Source of the DNA: Chrysopilus asiliformis
Lineage: Eukaryota > Arthropoda > Insecta > Diptera > Rhagionidae
Direction of reading: 5' to 3'
Assembly (NCBI GenBank): GCA_964034945.1
Contig: OZ035961.1
Span: forward strand, 554,001 to 618,000
Length of the DNA stretch: 64,000 nucleotides
Both the position numbers and the translations under genes were made by a program. The notes under the pieces were generated by a model, which was given only the letters and a program-made list of their open reading frames with translations, was not told the DNA's origin and searched no databases. This document shows, one piece after another, positions 13,616 through 25,312 of the stretch. Position 1 is the stretch's first letter. Every line of letters starts with the position of its first letter.

Positions 13616-16600
13616 ACTCATAAGCTGTGGAATTTAATTATTGTTCGTAACTTTTATAAGTAGTTTTCAAGTAATGGTTTAAATACTCGATCGTATGAAA
13701 ACTACTTTAAAGTTTGGAAGTATTTGTATAAAAAACTTATTACATACTGTAATATTTGTTTCATGCGAAAAAATTGTTAAAAGTTGCGTTTTATCAATGA
13801 AATAACGTCTGTTGATACTTAAAATCCGTTTTAACAATTGAAACAAGTTTACAAACATTTTTAAAATCTAATAATGCTTAATAAAGCAATTTTGCTGTAA
13901 TTTGCTCTTATATTTTATGAGTTTGTGAATAATATAAAATTTTTACGAAAAAACTAAAGACGTAACCTGTTTATGCTACGAACCTATTATTTCTATAAGC
14001 TCTAGCTAGAAAAACGTTCATCCTTCACTTTTCTAGCAGATAAATAGGAAGCTTTCAGCACTGAGTATATTTAGATTCTGTAGATTAAAAAGAAGAAGAG
14101 GAAAAATCAAGTTTTTTTTTTGGTATTGACGATGAATGAATTGAAAATGTGTATAGTAGTCTTTCAATCCATAGTGAAAGGATAACAACCGAGGAAATGA
14201 AAGGAGCCAAGGAAGAGCTTTCATTTTGATAACTCCTTGTATGGTGGAATAGTATTGTTGTTTTGATTTGTGTAAGAAGAAACTATTTGTAAACAAGAAA
14301 CCATGATTCTAAGGGAAAAACGATAGAAATTTTATATCTACATACATATAAATGAATGAACAACTAGCAATATGGAGCATGGCAGCCTGACAGACAGAAG
14401 AACGTGAAACTGAAAAGTTTGACTACAGAAAAAGCTAAAGAAAGTGAACATAAAAATGGAAACGCGTCGTAATCAACTAGAAAACTTGTCTACAAATTCT
14501 CATTTGTATCGACAAGCAATACAATCGTGATTTGTTGATTTTTTATTGTACAGTTTTGTATTCGCCGCCAATCTTTAAAAAAGTTTTCCTTTTTAGTTAA
14601 AGAGAGAAAAGCACTGGAAAAGTTTTCTTTTTTTTCTCGCTTGCAACTTTTCTATTGATCGGCAACATTTTTTGCATTCTTTTTTCAAGAGTTTAAATAG
14701 CAAAATTTCTTTTTAACAACTAGTTGTCACTCAATGAAAAAAAATTATTCAAAATTTCCTTTTAAACGCGCGTCTTGATTAGAAATAAATCTTTTCTTCG
14801 CAGAATTCCGGGCAAAACAAATTCTTTTGTTTAAATGTGTATTGGGCGGATTTTGTCAGAACATTTTATGCGAAAAGAGTTTTTGATATGATAACACGTC
14901 GCGCGAATATGACAAATAATGGCCTAAATCAATCAAAACAACTTTGCATTTGTCCAAACACAACAGTTTTTCATAAAATGTCTTAATATTTCAAACTTAT
15001 CAAACTCTAAACACACTACTTATACTGTTTTAATTAATATTTCACTTGACTTTCCGGCGTCATTTGCATTTCCTGAACGATTTTTATCTTCGCATCGGTA
15101 GAATTTTTTCAAATTTTTTTTTAAATTTTTTTTGGTGGATCTTTTTTGTCTTGACAACGTTGCACTAAAATATTAAGGCTTAAGTCTTTACACTAAAACA
15201 CAAATTACAAGGCATAATTTTTCAAAATTCAGTGAACCGATTTGCTTCAAATTTATCAGAAGTTTTTTATAAATAAACCCAGTCTTGTTTTGTTCCAACT
15301 CTTGATCTAAGATGACAGAAATTTCATAGCGACGCATAATTTCTTCGATAAATATTTTTTTAAATTTTGTAAATAATTGAGCTTTTAATCTATTCAAACT
15401 TTTGTCATTATTTAGATAATTTCCACAATAAAAATGCATAAAAAATGACAAAAAATAACAAAATCTTGATATACGACGTTTCGATATACGATGCAAAATG
15501 AAGCAATTTGACCCACAAATTTTTTTCATATATTAAGAGACGCTTAGCCTGTATACTTCATTTTGCCAATTATCGCAAGAAAACCCAAATAAATGCTCTT
15601 ACTCCGATCAAATTAAGTTCACTGAACCGCATGACGTCGTTTTGGATTTCAACATAACATCAATTGTATCGCTATTAAATTGTAGTAAAAAACTTTCAAA
15701 AGAATGTTATTGTTGGAAATATTTCTGTGAATAAAAGCATCAAGAAACACAAATCGATATCAGCATAAAAATTGAATTTTAATCACTTTCACAAACTTGA
15801 AAGTGACATCATCTACCTGAAAGCCTCCATATATGAGAAGAAAAAATTCTCTTGACTATAGAAAATTCTCAAGGGTCAATGCACCAACTAATAGCCATAC
15901 AACATCAAACAAGTTTTTCCTCGAAAACTCACCCTCAAGTTAAAATCCACTTCAAGTTGCAATCCCAAAAAGACACCCTGGCGATGCAATCAATTCCGTA
16001 TGTAATTTAAATGCCTGTTTACTAAAAATCATCATCATATTTGAATGCAGAGTCCATCAGTTGTCCCATATAAGACTGAAAATGATCAAAGTTGAAGGTG
16101 TTACTCCATGTCTGCCTTCCAACTGGTCACATAAAAGTTAGCAACTTTTCAGCCAGTGACCAGTAACAGTATTTGCAACCACAGACTAAATATATACAAA
16201 TCTGAATGTGATGCCTTTTTGCTGAGATTCATCCCTGGTTGGTATCTTATTTCGTAATAAAGCGGAAAATGTCTTGGAAATCGTAATTTAATGGCTTTTT
16301 AATAGATATTCATGCTGAAATGGGCATATAATATAGTAATGTCAACGTCCAACAAACACACGTCGAGACATTTCAGTCAACAGTCCACAACCAAAGTCCC
16401 AGTTGGCTACGAACAACATAATGTTGATTATGTGGAACTTTATGTAGAACTTTTATGCACTTTCAATGTAAACGACCTCTAAATGGCCATGAAGAGGCAG
16501 TGGGTTTTGCGAATTCACTAGAATTTCTGGTGGCAATAAATTCTCATCATTAATGAGAAGCTCTTCAGGTGTAACAAAAACCAAATAATCTTGGCTGTTT

Positions 16601-17330
16601 TCACCTTATAATTCCATTCGACTCCACTTTACGGAATGAGACTTTTGTAACTCTTTTCCAAGTTGCTGTCAACGACTGAATATCTATAAGTAGTTAGCGA
16701 ATGAGATACATTTCAGTCGCTTCAATTCAGCTCTGATATGTGTCTATATATTAAGATTACGTCTATACTACTACTACTACTATTGATGCTACTATTCATT
16801 GATATAAAAGAGTTACCATTTGTTTTGAAAATTCGATACTATGGATTCACAAAAGTTGCAAATAGTAGTCGTTACTGGCTGATCTACAAGAATTTGTTGA
16901 ACTTTTGATATGAAACCGGTTCGATAGAGGATTACGTTGCCATAAATTTATGCACGTAGATATATCGACTTGATTTATTTAATCAGAAACTATGATATTA
17001 TGATATTTATGAATATAATCTCGATAACCCTTTTTTCTCGGGGCGATGAATTTTATGCATATTTTTCACATCAAAGGAGCTTTTTTATTGATTTTTTAGT
17101 CAACAACTTTTGCGAATATTATTCTAACTCTGATATGCGATTTTCTTATTTTTTCAGTTCATTATCAATTAGTCTTTATCATTAGCATATTTTCGCCATG
17201 TTGCGATGGAATTTTGCAATAGAAAAGAGATGATAAATCAGAATTTATATACAAGTATCTATATAGGTGGGTGCAGTATTGTAAACGGTTGATATTCCGT
17301 TATTATTTTTTACGTGTGAGCTATGGGGAT
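13616..17330. other. Intronic AT-rich DNA, nothing supported
   Basis: The ORFs at 14033 and 15188 on the minus strand are low-complexity AT-rich translations. A short CTA trinucleotide run lies near 16768-16785. No gene, RNA or bounded repeat was recognised. Confidence 0.5.
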
Positions 17331-17688
17331 GTTATAATCACTGTTGCCAACTCAAAAATATGAATCCGGTCAAATTTGACCGTTTGACAGGATTTTTTTT
17401 TGTTGAATCCTGTCAGAAAAAACGGTCAAAAGTTTTAGCGTGTTAGATCCGGCCAAAAAATCGGTCAAACCCACGCAAACGACATTTCTGATAACAATAA
17501 CATAGAAATTAAAAACTAAAATATAAGGAGAAATATAATTTTATTTAGGTACAATCATCTTAACAAAAAATAACAAAAACAAATTAACAAATTCTTTTTA
17601 AAAAATAACATTAAAACAAATTTTTTTAAATAATAATAAATAAAAAAACAAAGATCTCCAGAAATATATTATAATTTACATATATGTA

Positions 17689-18237
17689 CCCGAATTATAA
17701 AGCGCATATCAGAATGAAGCAGCATTCGCTGCGGCAGCAAAACTGCCTCGGCAGTAAAATTGGTTTTGCTGACTTCCATCACGGAATGGAGCAGCACGAA
17801 TCCGGAGTAAAATCAGTTTGACAGTTCTCATTTGTTTGATTTTCTCGTGAAATTTTGTTAATTTATCTATTCATTCATAAAATGTCTACAGTAATTGATG
17901 ATTTAGATAAAATTAATAAAGGCATTAGCGTTCTGACGGCGAATAGCGTATATTCGAACTATATGGAAAATTTACTGCTCGGGCAGCGTCAGTAAAAATA
18001 GAAATAGCGCTAAAAAAGCAGCGAGAATTTTTGCTGCTTTTAGTACGTCATACTTTTGCTCTTAGCCAATGGGAAACTTTTGCTGCCCGCTGCCCCGAAA
18101 ACGCTGCTGCATTCTGATATGGGCTTAAGAGTAATTTCATCTCGACAAGAGACATTTTACTTGTTGTTTGTGCTTTTCAACAACCAACAACACGTAGAAT
18201 GACTTTTGTCGAGATGAAATTACTCTTATAATTCGGG
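17689..18237. mobile_element. Palindromic TA-flanked miniature element inside the hAT element
   Basis: The ends are CCCGAATTATAA on the left (17689-17700) and, in reverse complement, CCCGAATTATAAGAGTAATT on the right, flanked by TA at 17687-17688 and 18238-18239. Without the insertion at 17701-18125 the element is about 124 bp and almost fully self-complementary (AGAGTAATTTCATCTCGACA on both arms around a short loop near 18170). The TA flank fits a Tc1/mariner-type foldback element. Confidence 0.75.
17701..18125. mobile_element. PIF/Harbinger-like miniature element inserted in the palindromic element
   Basis: The TIRs are AGCGCATATCAGAATG on the left and, in reverse complement, AGCCCATATCAGAATG on the right. 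A TAA direct repeat flanks them (17698-17700 and 18126-18128). It interrupts the left arm of the surrounding palindrome exactly, so the order of insertion is clear. A 3-bp TAA duplication is typical of PIF/Harbinger. A 37-codon reading frame (17881-17994, plus strand; MSTVIDDLDKINKG...) may be a remnant of a parental ORF. GCTGC/GCAGC-rich stretches lie next to both ends. Confidence 0.75.
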
Positions 18238-18333
18238 TATTACCTGTTAAAACTTATTAATCATCCTCACTATCGGAAATATTATGATTCACAATTGCAT
18301 TAACCCGAAAAGTTCCAATTTCCACTTATAAAT

Positions 18334-18575
18334 CTGTGGTAATTTGCCAAAACATTTTTCAAATTTGGACGAAGCAATTTCAAAATTTATAAAAAATATG
18401 ACATGACAAAACTTTCCTTTGGTTGGTTATTTTAAAGTTTAAATTAACGTCTAAAATAAATGTTTAATTAACGAACAAACTAAAATTTTGATCATGTCAT
18501 ATTTTTTTAAATTTTGAAATTGTTTCGTTCAAAATTTGAAAAATGTAGTTATCAAGTTTTGGCAAATTACCACAG
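18334..18575. mobile_element. Palindromic (foldback) miniature element inside the hAT element
   Basis: A 242-bp imperfect palindrome starts CTGTGGTAATTTGCCAAAAC and ends with its inverse, with small differences. The arms extend about 75-95 bases through a TATGACATGA block. No clear target duplication was seen, although both flanks contain TTATAA-like sequence. It has no coding capacity. Confidence 0.65.
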
Positions 18576-18805
18576 AAATTATAAAGGGAGCGTTCAATTT
18601 GTGAACATTTTTTTCACGAAAATTGTAATTGTTGATAATATATTATTTGTTTCCCAATTAAAAAACTGTTAAAAAAGGTCGAAAACACATTCAGTTCCGG
18701 TTAAAAATCCGGTCGACCGGATTTTCATTTTTTCTCCTGTCAAAGTGGACAAAGTCCGGTCAAATCTGACCGGAAAACGGTCAAAATGGCAACACTGGTT
18801 ATAAT

Positions 18806-21080
18806 ATCTTTTAACATCCATTTGAGATATTTCTTGTTTGCTTCTAAAGACATTTTTTGATATTTGTTGATTTAAAGAAAATATATTGTATATTAAGCTT
18901 GTGATACAAAGTTGTTGAAAAGATTAGAATTTACAGTCAATTAGAATATAAATTTGGTAAGCAGAACTAAAAAGTTTAGTGGCTACATTCTCGAAATTGG
19001 TCCATCAAAGTAGCGAAACTTTGGCTTATAAACTTAATCTATTTCCTTTTACACAACAACTATAAAGTAAATTAATCCAATGTCAGAGGGGCATTTTGTA
19101 TTAAAACGATCCGGCATTAATATTACTGTTGACATTCCCCTCTTACTTCCTTTCTGTTGTTTTTTTCACACTGATTAAAATTAAATAAGCCTGCTTTTTA
19201 TGACAGTATGCCTGTTGAGAATCCAAAAATCTGTTTATCAACAATAGCATATTTTTTCCTGAAAAGAAAGTTCATAAACCGAAGACTAGGTGAATCACTA
19301 TTTTGTAAGCGAGATCACTAACGAACTTAACAAATTCTTAATTTCTTTGTCCCTGGTGACATTTTTCAGAAATCGCATTTATATCACTTTTTTTCAATTC
19401 GACTGACAAAATAATACTAAACCACTTTGTTAAAAATTTCGAGAAGCAATTACTCAAATTACAAGATTTCTTGCTGTGATCCAAGATATTTGGCCTCACG
19501 ATCAACGGCAAAACATAAAACGATCGTGTTTTAAATTCCACAATGAAGAAGCTGCAATTGGACACCATTATCGTTCTTATTCAAAAGAATCAAAACTTCT
19601 TTCGTTCAAGTATTATAGATTTTTTATACAAACTATTCCAAGTTTCAATGTTTAAAATTGAAACCAAATGCTGTTTGCATTGGCTAGGTGTGAAAATGGT
19701 GCGAAGTTGGGGATAAAATCATTTTTCCGTTCAAATGGATGCGCAGACAAAAGTGACCATAAGGATTAAATGCTCCAACAAGATTCTTATCAAGTCGACA
19801 AGTGCGGATAATATGAAAGGAAAATCAAACACAGAGTCTTTCATATACAAGATACGGAATTCCAACATAGACACGGATTGCCGACATACTCGTTGTTGTA
19901 AGATGTAGTGGACATAAGATTACCTTGAGATTCATTCTTTGTGCGGGGAAAACTGTACAGACACTCAGATAGAGATGATTCAACTTTAGTATAAGACATC
20001 GGGATCTCCACATAGGGAGAGATGGGCGAAGCATCCTGAACAAGAAATACATCGTGAAGATACTCGGGACTTGAACAGACAGGCAGACAGATAAATAGAT
20101 AGATCTATCGGCAATCCATGTACGCTGCTCGTCCTTACCATATTGATGGGAATTAAGATAAAGAATCACCGACCACTGGTCTCTAAGTTTTCTCCCGATT
20201 CAGGACAGGAATAGGCTAATGTTTGGTGGGAAGCAGACATCAACTCATCTGCTGAATTTTTATAGCAGGTAAAGTCTTTTTCTTCTACTTATTCGCCGAT
20301 ATTGCTATAAATAGCAAAAATAAATTGAAACAAATTCACGGAATATTTATTACGATGAGCATCTATTCTTAGCTGTTTCTTCCTTGCGCCTTCCTTACTT
20401 AAGTTGACCATCCGTTCTGTTGTCATGGACGCAAATTGCGAAATTGCCGCAGACTTGGAAGATTGTGCATCTAGGAATTCTATCAACTTGGACTTTGTTT
20501 GAGGTTCATATTGAAAAAAACAATCCAGTTTAGCTTATTGTCCATTTTGTAGTGCCATGAGAAGTAGAGTTTGTCTAGTAGATGGTACATTGCGACTACA
20601 TTTGATGGCTATTGAAGGCGCAAAGTCTTGCCATGCTAATAAAAACGTGGAAGTTTATATCAGGCTACAAACTGGTTTCAAATGAATGACTCGGAAGATC
20701 GATGGACATTTCAAGAATTGCATCTTTAAGCTAGTTGCAAGACTTGCCAACATCTGACTTAGCAATTGGATGACTGGTTTCACACAAATACTTCGCGGTT
20801 TTTCTTGAAAATATGATCAATGAATTCTCAAAGTGTTTGAAATATCTGCTCATTAGAAAACAGAAGCTACAGATAGATTAATATGCATGGTGTGGCGGTT
20901 ATATCTCACGATAATCGCGCAACAAGATTGTTTGGCACAAGCCAACTAAGTTATTTGAAATGAATTTAATACAAGATTAGATTAACTGCATCAAATGATT
21001 GGTATGTAATTTATTTTATTTTGCTAAATTGTAGACTGAAAGAAGTTATAGTCGGAAAAGGCCATGATTCATATGCACAC
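18806..21080. other. Intronic AT-rich DNA with a short GACA/GATA microsatellite
   Basis: A degenerate CAGACAGGCAGACAGATAAATAGATAGATC tract lies near 20077-20105, and the ORF at 19825-20169 partly translates it. The other short ORFs show no domains. No gene is supported. Confidence 0.5.
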
Positions 21081-21283
21081 CGAGAAAAAATAGTAAATCT
21101 AATTATTTTATAATGGGGAATTGCGACTATTACCAAAAAAAATTAATTTCAATGACAAAAATAGTCAAAACTGGATATTTTTAAATGAATAATTTAAATC
21201 AATTTCAAGTATAGTCCCGATTCTCCATTAACAAATAATGAAATTTACTATTTTTTATATAGTGAAATTCACTATTTTTTCTC
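21081..21283. mobile_element. Palindromic miniature element with GAGAAAAAATAGT ends, plus a terminal fragment to the right
   Basis: The left end is CGAGAAAAAATAGTAAAT; the right end in reverse complement is GAGAAAAAATAGTGAATTTC. The arms continue imperfectly inward to an AATGGRGAATYGSGACTAT block on each side. At 21307-21353 the same end recurs (CCGAGAAAAAATAGTGAATT) as a separate fragment. The repeated TAGTGAAATTCACTA palindromes resemble the subterminal style of the other elements here. Target duplications are unclear. Confidence 0.55.
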
Positions 21284-21913
21284 TGCGAGTATTCTGTGCG
21301 TACTCGCCGAGAAAAAATAGTGAATTTCACTATTTATAAAAAATAGTAAATTACTACAGGCGATTTATAGGAGCAAAAGTAATATTTTGTAGCCACATTG
21401 CTTAGAGTATTTATACCAAAAAAAACTTTTCTTAAAAAATAAAGAGAACAGTTTGGTATTTGTATTTTAGAAAGGTGATGGAAAAAAAGACAAAAAGAAA
21501 GATATTTCTTCTCTCTAACTCTCTATAAGAATCATGAACAATTGGATAAAAATAAATTCCTGATGCAACATTAATTGAATTTTTTGCCAACAATGGAATT
21601 GAAGCGTCGAGAAGATTTTCTGCACCATTCATCAAATTGTTCGTCTAAAAATCGATTTTCCTTCCCGTTTGACATTCAATTAATCAATACGGTTCGTTAA
21701 TTATAGTTTTAATTAATTATCAAATGACATCATTATGGTATCTTCCTATTGACAAATCTCTCTGGTATCAAAATACGACTACTTATACTAATGAAATAAT
21801 ATTGCAGTTAGTATCAAAATTATTTTTCAATTTGCAATTGAATGAAGGATTTTTACACTTTGCCATTAAATTCAACTAGCATGTCGGAAGTGCTTTAGTT
21901 TTACTAAACTTAC

Positions 21914-22001
21914 CTTGAGATAAAGTGGCAGGTAATATGATGACAACTAATAGAATTGAGTTGACTATCACCTCCCGCCGCATTCGCTGTGGGGATGACA
22001 T
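21914..22001 (-). CDS. Exon 1 of the chitin-binding protein gene: start codon and signal peptide
   Basis: The minus strand has an ATG in good context (CACCATG) followed by 29 codons plus one base, ending at a consensus donor (CAAG|GTAAGT, intron bases 21908-21913). The peptide begins MSSPQRMRRE and then has a hydrophobic run VIVNSILLVVIILPATLS, a typical secretory signal with a charged n-region. The exon ends in phase 1 with G. The exon at 578 begins with AA in the complementary phase, so the join gives a Glu codon directly before the first chitin-binding domain. That phase match, the shared strand, and the fit of signal peptide to extracellular domains support one gene. Met7 is an alternative start. 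What is inferred is that no further coding exon lies in the 21-kb intron. Confidence 0.82.
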
Positions 22002-22060
22002 GGTGAATTAATATCGAGTCAGTGGTTTTCAATCCTTTGATAAATACTGTAAGAAACACC
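22002..22060 (-). other. Probable 5' UTR of the chitin-binding gene with upstream splice acceptor
   Basis: Directly upstream of the start codon on the minus strand is a 59-base segment preceded by TTTTTTTCAATTTACAG, a good polypyrimidine tract and acceptor with its AG at 22061-22062. This suggests that the 5' UTR is split and that the transcription start lies at higher coordinates. A weaker alternative acceptor (TTCTTACAG) would start the exon at 22046. No first non-coding exon or promoter could be fixed. Confidence 0.4.
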
Positions 22061-22062
22061 CT

Positions 22063-23004
22063 GTAAATTGAAAAAAATATAAACGATTAAATTTGAATCG
22101 AGGATTTCAGGATATTTAAGCACTTAATGTAATTATAGCTAAGACAAATGGTAGGAAAAAGTGAGATCGATAACAGTGACAAAGTTTAAACTTGAATTAA
22201 GGAGGAAGCAAGGTTTTCTATTTAAAAGCCTCGATTTAATTTTAGCACGCATATATTTTAGCATGAGTACATAAATAAGATACCAGTATGAACGAATGTT
22301 ATTTAAGGATTTGAAGAGAATCTGATGTAAAACTGGATGAGATTTCTTTACTTCAGATACACAGACACACAGCCACATATACATTCTGTAATTCTCGTAC
22401 GTGTAACGATTTGTGTAAGAATTCAGATTCATAGCGTTAAATATCTTAAGGAAATCACAGCCCTTGACGGAAACCCGAAAAGCCACAATAAATCTGGCCC
22501 CTCAAGATGTCGGTGTGATTGCGGTATTGGAATGGGAAGTGGTATTTTGCTTTATCAACCACCGGCACCGGGCCGAAGGCGAGCATACACATTTTAGATC
22601 ATCCTTCAGAAGCATTTGGCCCAAACAGCACAAACTTTTCACACCAAGTAGGCAGAAAATGAGGGCATCGTCATATGGGGATGTACTGAAAGCCACCAAC
22701 TGTGTCCACACTCCAACCCGCATTTACAAAATATACTAGAGTATGTCATTACACTTTAGCAGGGGGCTTTTGACAGTCTACGCCCCGTTACTCTTTTTCC
22801 GGAATTTTCGCAATCCAAGACCTGCTCTGATCACCTTCCTTTGGCCTCTTCTGTCGTGCACATTTACCATATTTATTTCTCCAAGGACAATTTCGATATC
22901 CTTTTTGACATCGACTTTCAGTATAGGATATACAAACAACAAGCCAAACATACATGTACGTAAATTTGTGTAATCAACAACTTTCCAGTGCGGATCCACC
23001 TAAA
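22063..23004. other. Upstream flank of the chitin-binding gene, slightly GC-richer, no gene supported
   Basis: Between about 22450 and 22930 the base composition is more balanced, and overlapping ORFs of 73-91 codons appear on both strands with no domain or splice context. The region may be unique sequence within the 5' UTR intron. No core promoter could be assigned. Confidence 0.4.
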
Positions 23005-23229
23005 TACACTCTAAACCAGATTTTACTGGGAGCCCAGTAAAAAGACAACCACGATGAAGTACAGTAAATTTTACTGTTCGTTCCCAGTAAAAAAAAAATA
23101 CTGATCTTCCCAGTAAATATTTTGAGTGAGTCCCAGTAAAATATCCGCACTGGAAAACTGGAATATCTTAGGAAATTCGTAATATATTACTAGGAGTCCT
23201 AGTAAAATTTACTGGACTATCAGTAATAT

Positions 23230-23450
23230 ATGCAGAATTTTTACTGGGAAATCCGAGTAAATTTTACTGAAACTGCAGTAAATCTGACCCTTTTTTACTG
23301 CACTCCCAGTAAATTTTATTGGGAAATCCAAGTAAATTTTACTGACGCCGCAGTAAATTTGAACCCTTTTTACTGCACTCCCAGTAAATTTTATTGGGAA
23401 ATCCGAGTAAATTTTATTGGGAAATCCGAGTAAATTTTACTGACGCCGCA
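23230..23450. repeat. Subterminal minisatellite in transposon copy 1
   Basis: About two and a half units of roughly 74 bp, built from AAATTTTACTGACGCCGCAG, CTGCACTCCCAGTAAATTTT and TTGGGAAATCC blocks. The repeat gives a false protein-like ORF. The matching region of copy 2 has more units. Confidence 0.8.
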
Positions 23451-23548
23451 ATAAAACTGAACTACCTTTTCTTCGATCCAAGTAACGCAGAAAACTTGAA
23501 TAAAAAATATGTAATAAAAGTCGACATTCATTTCACAATACAATATAT

Positions 23549-24444
23549 TTAATAAATTCGTTGTATAATGCCTGTAACAAAACGCTTACTATTTGTCTCT
23601 ATGACAAGGTAAAAAATCGCTCCCGTATCCGGATTTCCCTGCAAAACTGAATAAGGCTGACTGAGTCCAGTGTTTGGAATTGTTGAATTAACATTCACGT
23701 CTTTCTAAGTAAAAACAAAAGAAAATAACTAAATTAAATAACATTCTTTTAAAAATAAATTCAGGATATATAATTATTATCCCTCTCAGAAACTCAGAAA
23801 TTATTTAATTTTCTGAGACTTTCAATATTGTATGGCTTTCCTAATACTTACATTTGAAAAATTTTTAAATCCAGAATTTATTCCCAAGTTTTCCGCATCT
23901 TTTTTTTTATTGACGGATGACGTTATAGAAGTTCCCAATTTGTTGACGAAAAATTCTTGTGGCTCAGTATTTGTAGAAATGATTCGTCGGTTTTTTCAAA
24001 AAAAAAAAACAATTTGAAATCAAGTTTTATCTGAAAAACAAAATTATTGTGCATTAAAAAAACTATATAAGAAAAATTGTGAAAAATACATTCTAATATA
24101 TTGCATTTGCAAGCCACTTTTATACCCCGCTCCTTGAAAAATTGCTTATTGGCAAAACATTGAAATTTTAGTAAAATTATGAAAAAGGAAATTCGAGTAT
24201 TGTCGAAAACCCCGCACTCAATACTATGACAACAATCACAAAACGGAGCGCTAGAAAAAAAAACCGGTTTTCGCATGGCTACCCGTGTTCGCAAATGAAA
24301 CATGAAAATCTAAATAAATTTCTCGTGTTCTCGCGGGGTAAAAAGTATAGAAATTCACTTACCTGAGCACTTATCAATGGTCTCCTGTTTAACTCCTTCC
24401 TTTTCGAGGAATATTCTTAATTCTCGCACTTGTTTTTCACACAT
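23549..24444 (-). pseudogene. Degraded SAM-like small gene of transposon copy 1
   Basis: Exon 1 (24444 down to 24363) encodes 27 residues, MCEKQVRELRIFLEKEGVKQ followed by ETIDKCS, and ends at a GTAAGT donor. Further left are a region matching TDESFLQILSHK, with a one-base deletion that shifts the frame, and a donor at 23851-23846. The last exon (23704 down to 23549, acceptor TTTTTACTTAG) reads KDVNVNSTIPNTGLSQPYSV and ends ...IIQRIY then stop; it is intact. Relative to copy 2 it lacks 123 bp around 39492-39614, including a whole intron and the SAM-like last helix. The exon 2 acceptor AG is also mutated. The gene order and splice sites otherwise match copy 2. Confidence 0.75.
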
Positions 24445-25205
24445 TTCACTTGCGCACTGGATTAAAAATATCTGTCAGCAATGACTTTCACTTGAAGAAT
24501 GACGAGAATCTGGCTCTCCAAAGCTGATGTGTTTCGAAATTTACTCGGATTCCCAGTAAAATTTACTTAGAATCCCAGTAATTTTTTTTTCTCGTAAAAA
24601 AATATTGCGTGACGTAAAAATTGTAGTGTTACCAGAAGTTGTAGGTTATTTTTTTAAAAACTTTTCACTTGATCATTATGCGGTTGGAAAAAAATATTTT
24701 ATTTACATTAATAAAGAAAATTCTTGTGTGCTAACGTCGGAGAGATAGATTTAATTTTGATAGATACAAAAATAGTGAGACAAAAATACTGAGACAAAAC
24801 TAGGAACAAAAAAAGTTTTGTAAAGTTTCTACAATTGGTGTCTGGTTACGAGTTGGAAAACGAAAAAACATATAAAAGAGAATCAGTGGGTACCAAATCG
24901 ACACATTTCTAAAAGATAGTTAGTGTCTGCTATTATTATTATTGACATATTTTGTAAGGAAACATTTAACAACGTAAAAACTCCAAAGAAATTGCAAAAA
25001 AAAAATCGTGAAAAACCGCTTGAAAGTATTCTAAAAGTTTAGAAAATAATTTCAGGCTTTTCTTTATGGTGCAACGTAATTAAAATAATACAAAAAATTG
25101 AAAAAAAAAAACAGGAAGCAATAAATGTTATGTAAAGGTTTATTTGCAATTATTCGTACAAAATTTAAAGCTGGTCACCCAAAAGCAAATCAAATAAAAA
25201 AAAGT

Positions 25206-25312
25206 GTTTACTGGGGATCCCAGTAAAATTACTGGGGATCCCAGTAAAATTACTGGGGATCCCAGTAAAAGTACTGGGATTCACAGTAAAAATTACTGTG
25301 ATGCCTAGTAAA
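25206..25312. repeat. Short tandem array (GGGGATCCCAGTAAAATTACT) in transposon copy 1
   Basis: Three units of GGGGATCCCAGTAAAATTACT plus a degenerate unit and a single GATGCCTAGTAAAAAT unit. Copy 2 has three of the latter in the corresponding inverted position. Confidence 0.75.

Larger units (their letters stand above)
17339..18797. mobile_element. hAT-type non-autonomous element with 8-bp target duplication, host of nested insertions
   Basis: The left end is CACTGTTGCCAACTC and the right end in reverse complement is CAGTGTTGCCATTTTG. The flanks carry the 8-bp direct repeat GTTATAAT at 17331-17338 and 18798-18805. CAGTG-type ends and an 8-bp duplication are hallmarks of the hAT superfamily. 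Both subterminal regions contain copies of a CCGGTCAAATTTGACCG-like palindrome. No hAT transposase reading frame is present. Much of the interior consists of other elements, described separately. Confidence 0.88.
579..21913 (-). other. 21.3-kb intron of the chitin-binding gene
   Basis: The donor GTAAGT at 21913-21908 and the acceptor AG at 580-579 frame a 21,335-bp intron in phase 1. It is AT-rich and holds several transposons: the 346-bp element at 1486, repeat copies near 6.8-7.2 and 13.2-13.6 kb, the nested hAT at 17.3-18.8 kb, and the palindromic element at 21.1 kb. No convincing coding exon was found inside on either strand. The splice model rests on phase, strand and domain logic and not on transcript data. 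Confidence 0.75.

Noticed and set aside
19825..20169. 114-codon minus ORF with LSVCLSVQ
   Set aside because: Part of it is a GACA/GATA microsatellite, and the rest has no domain.
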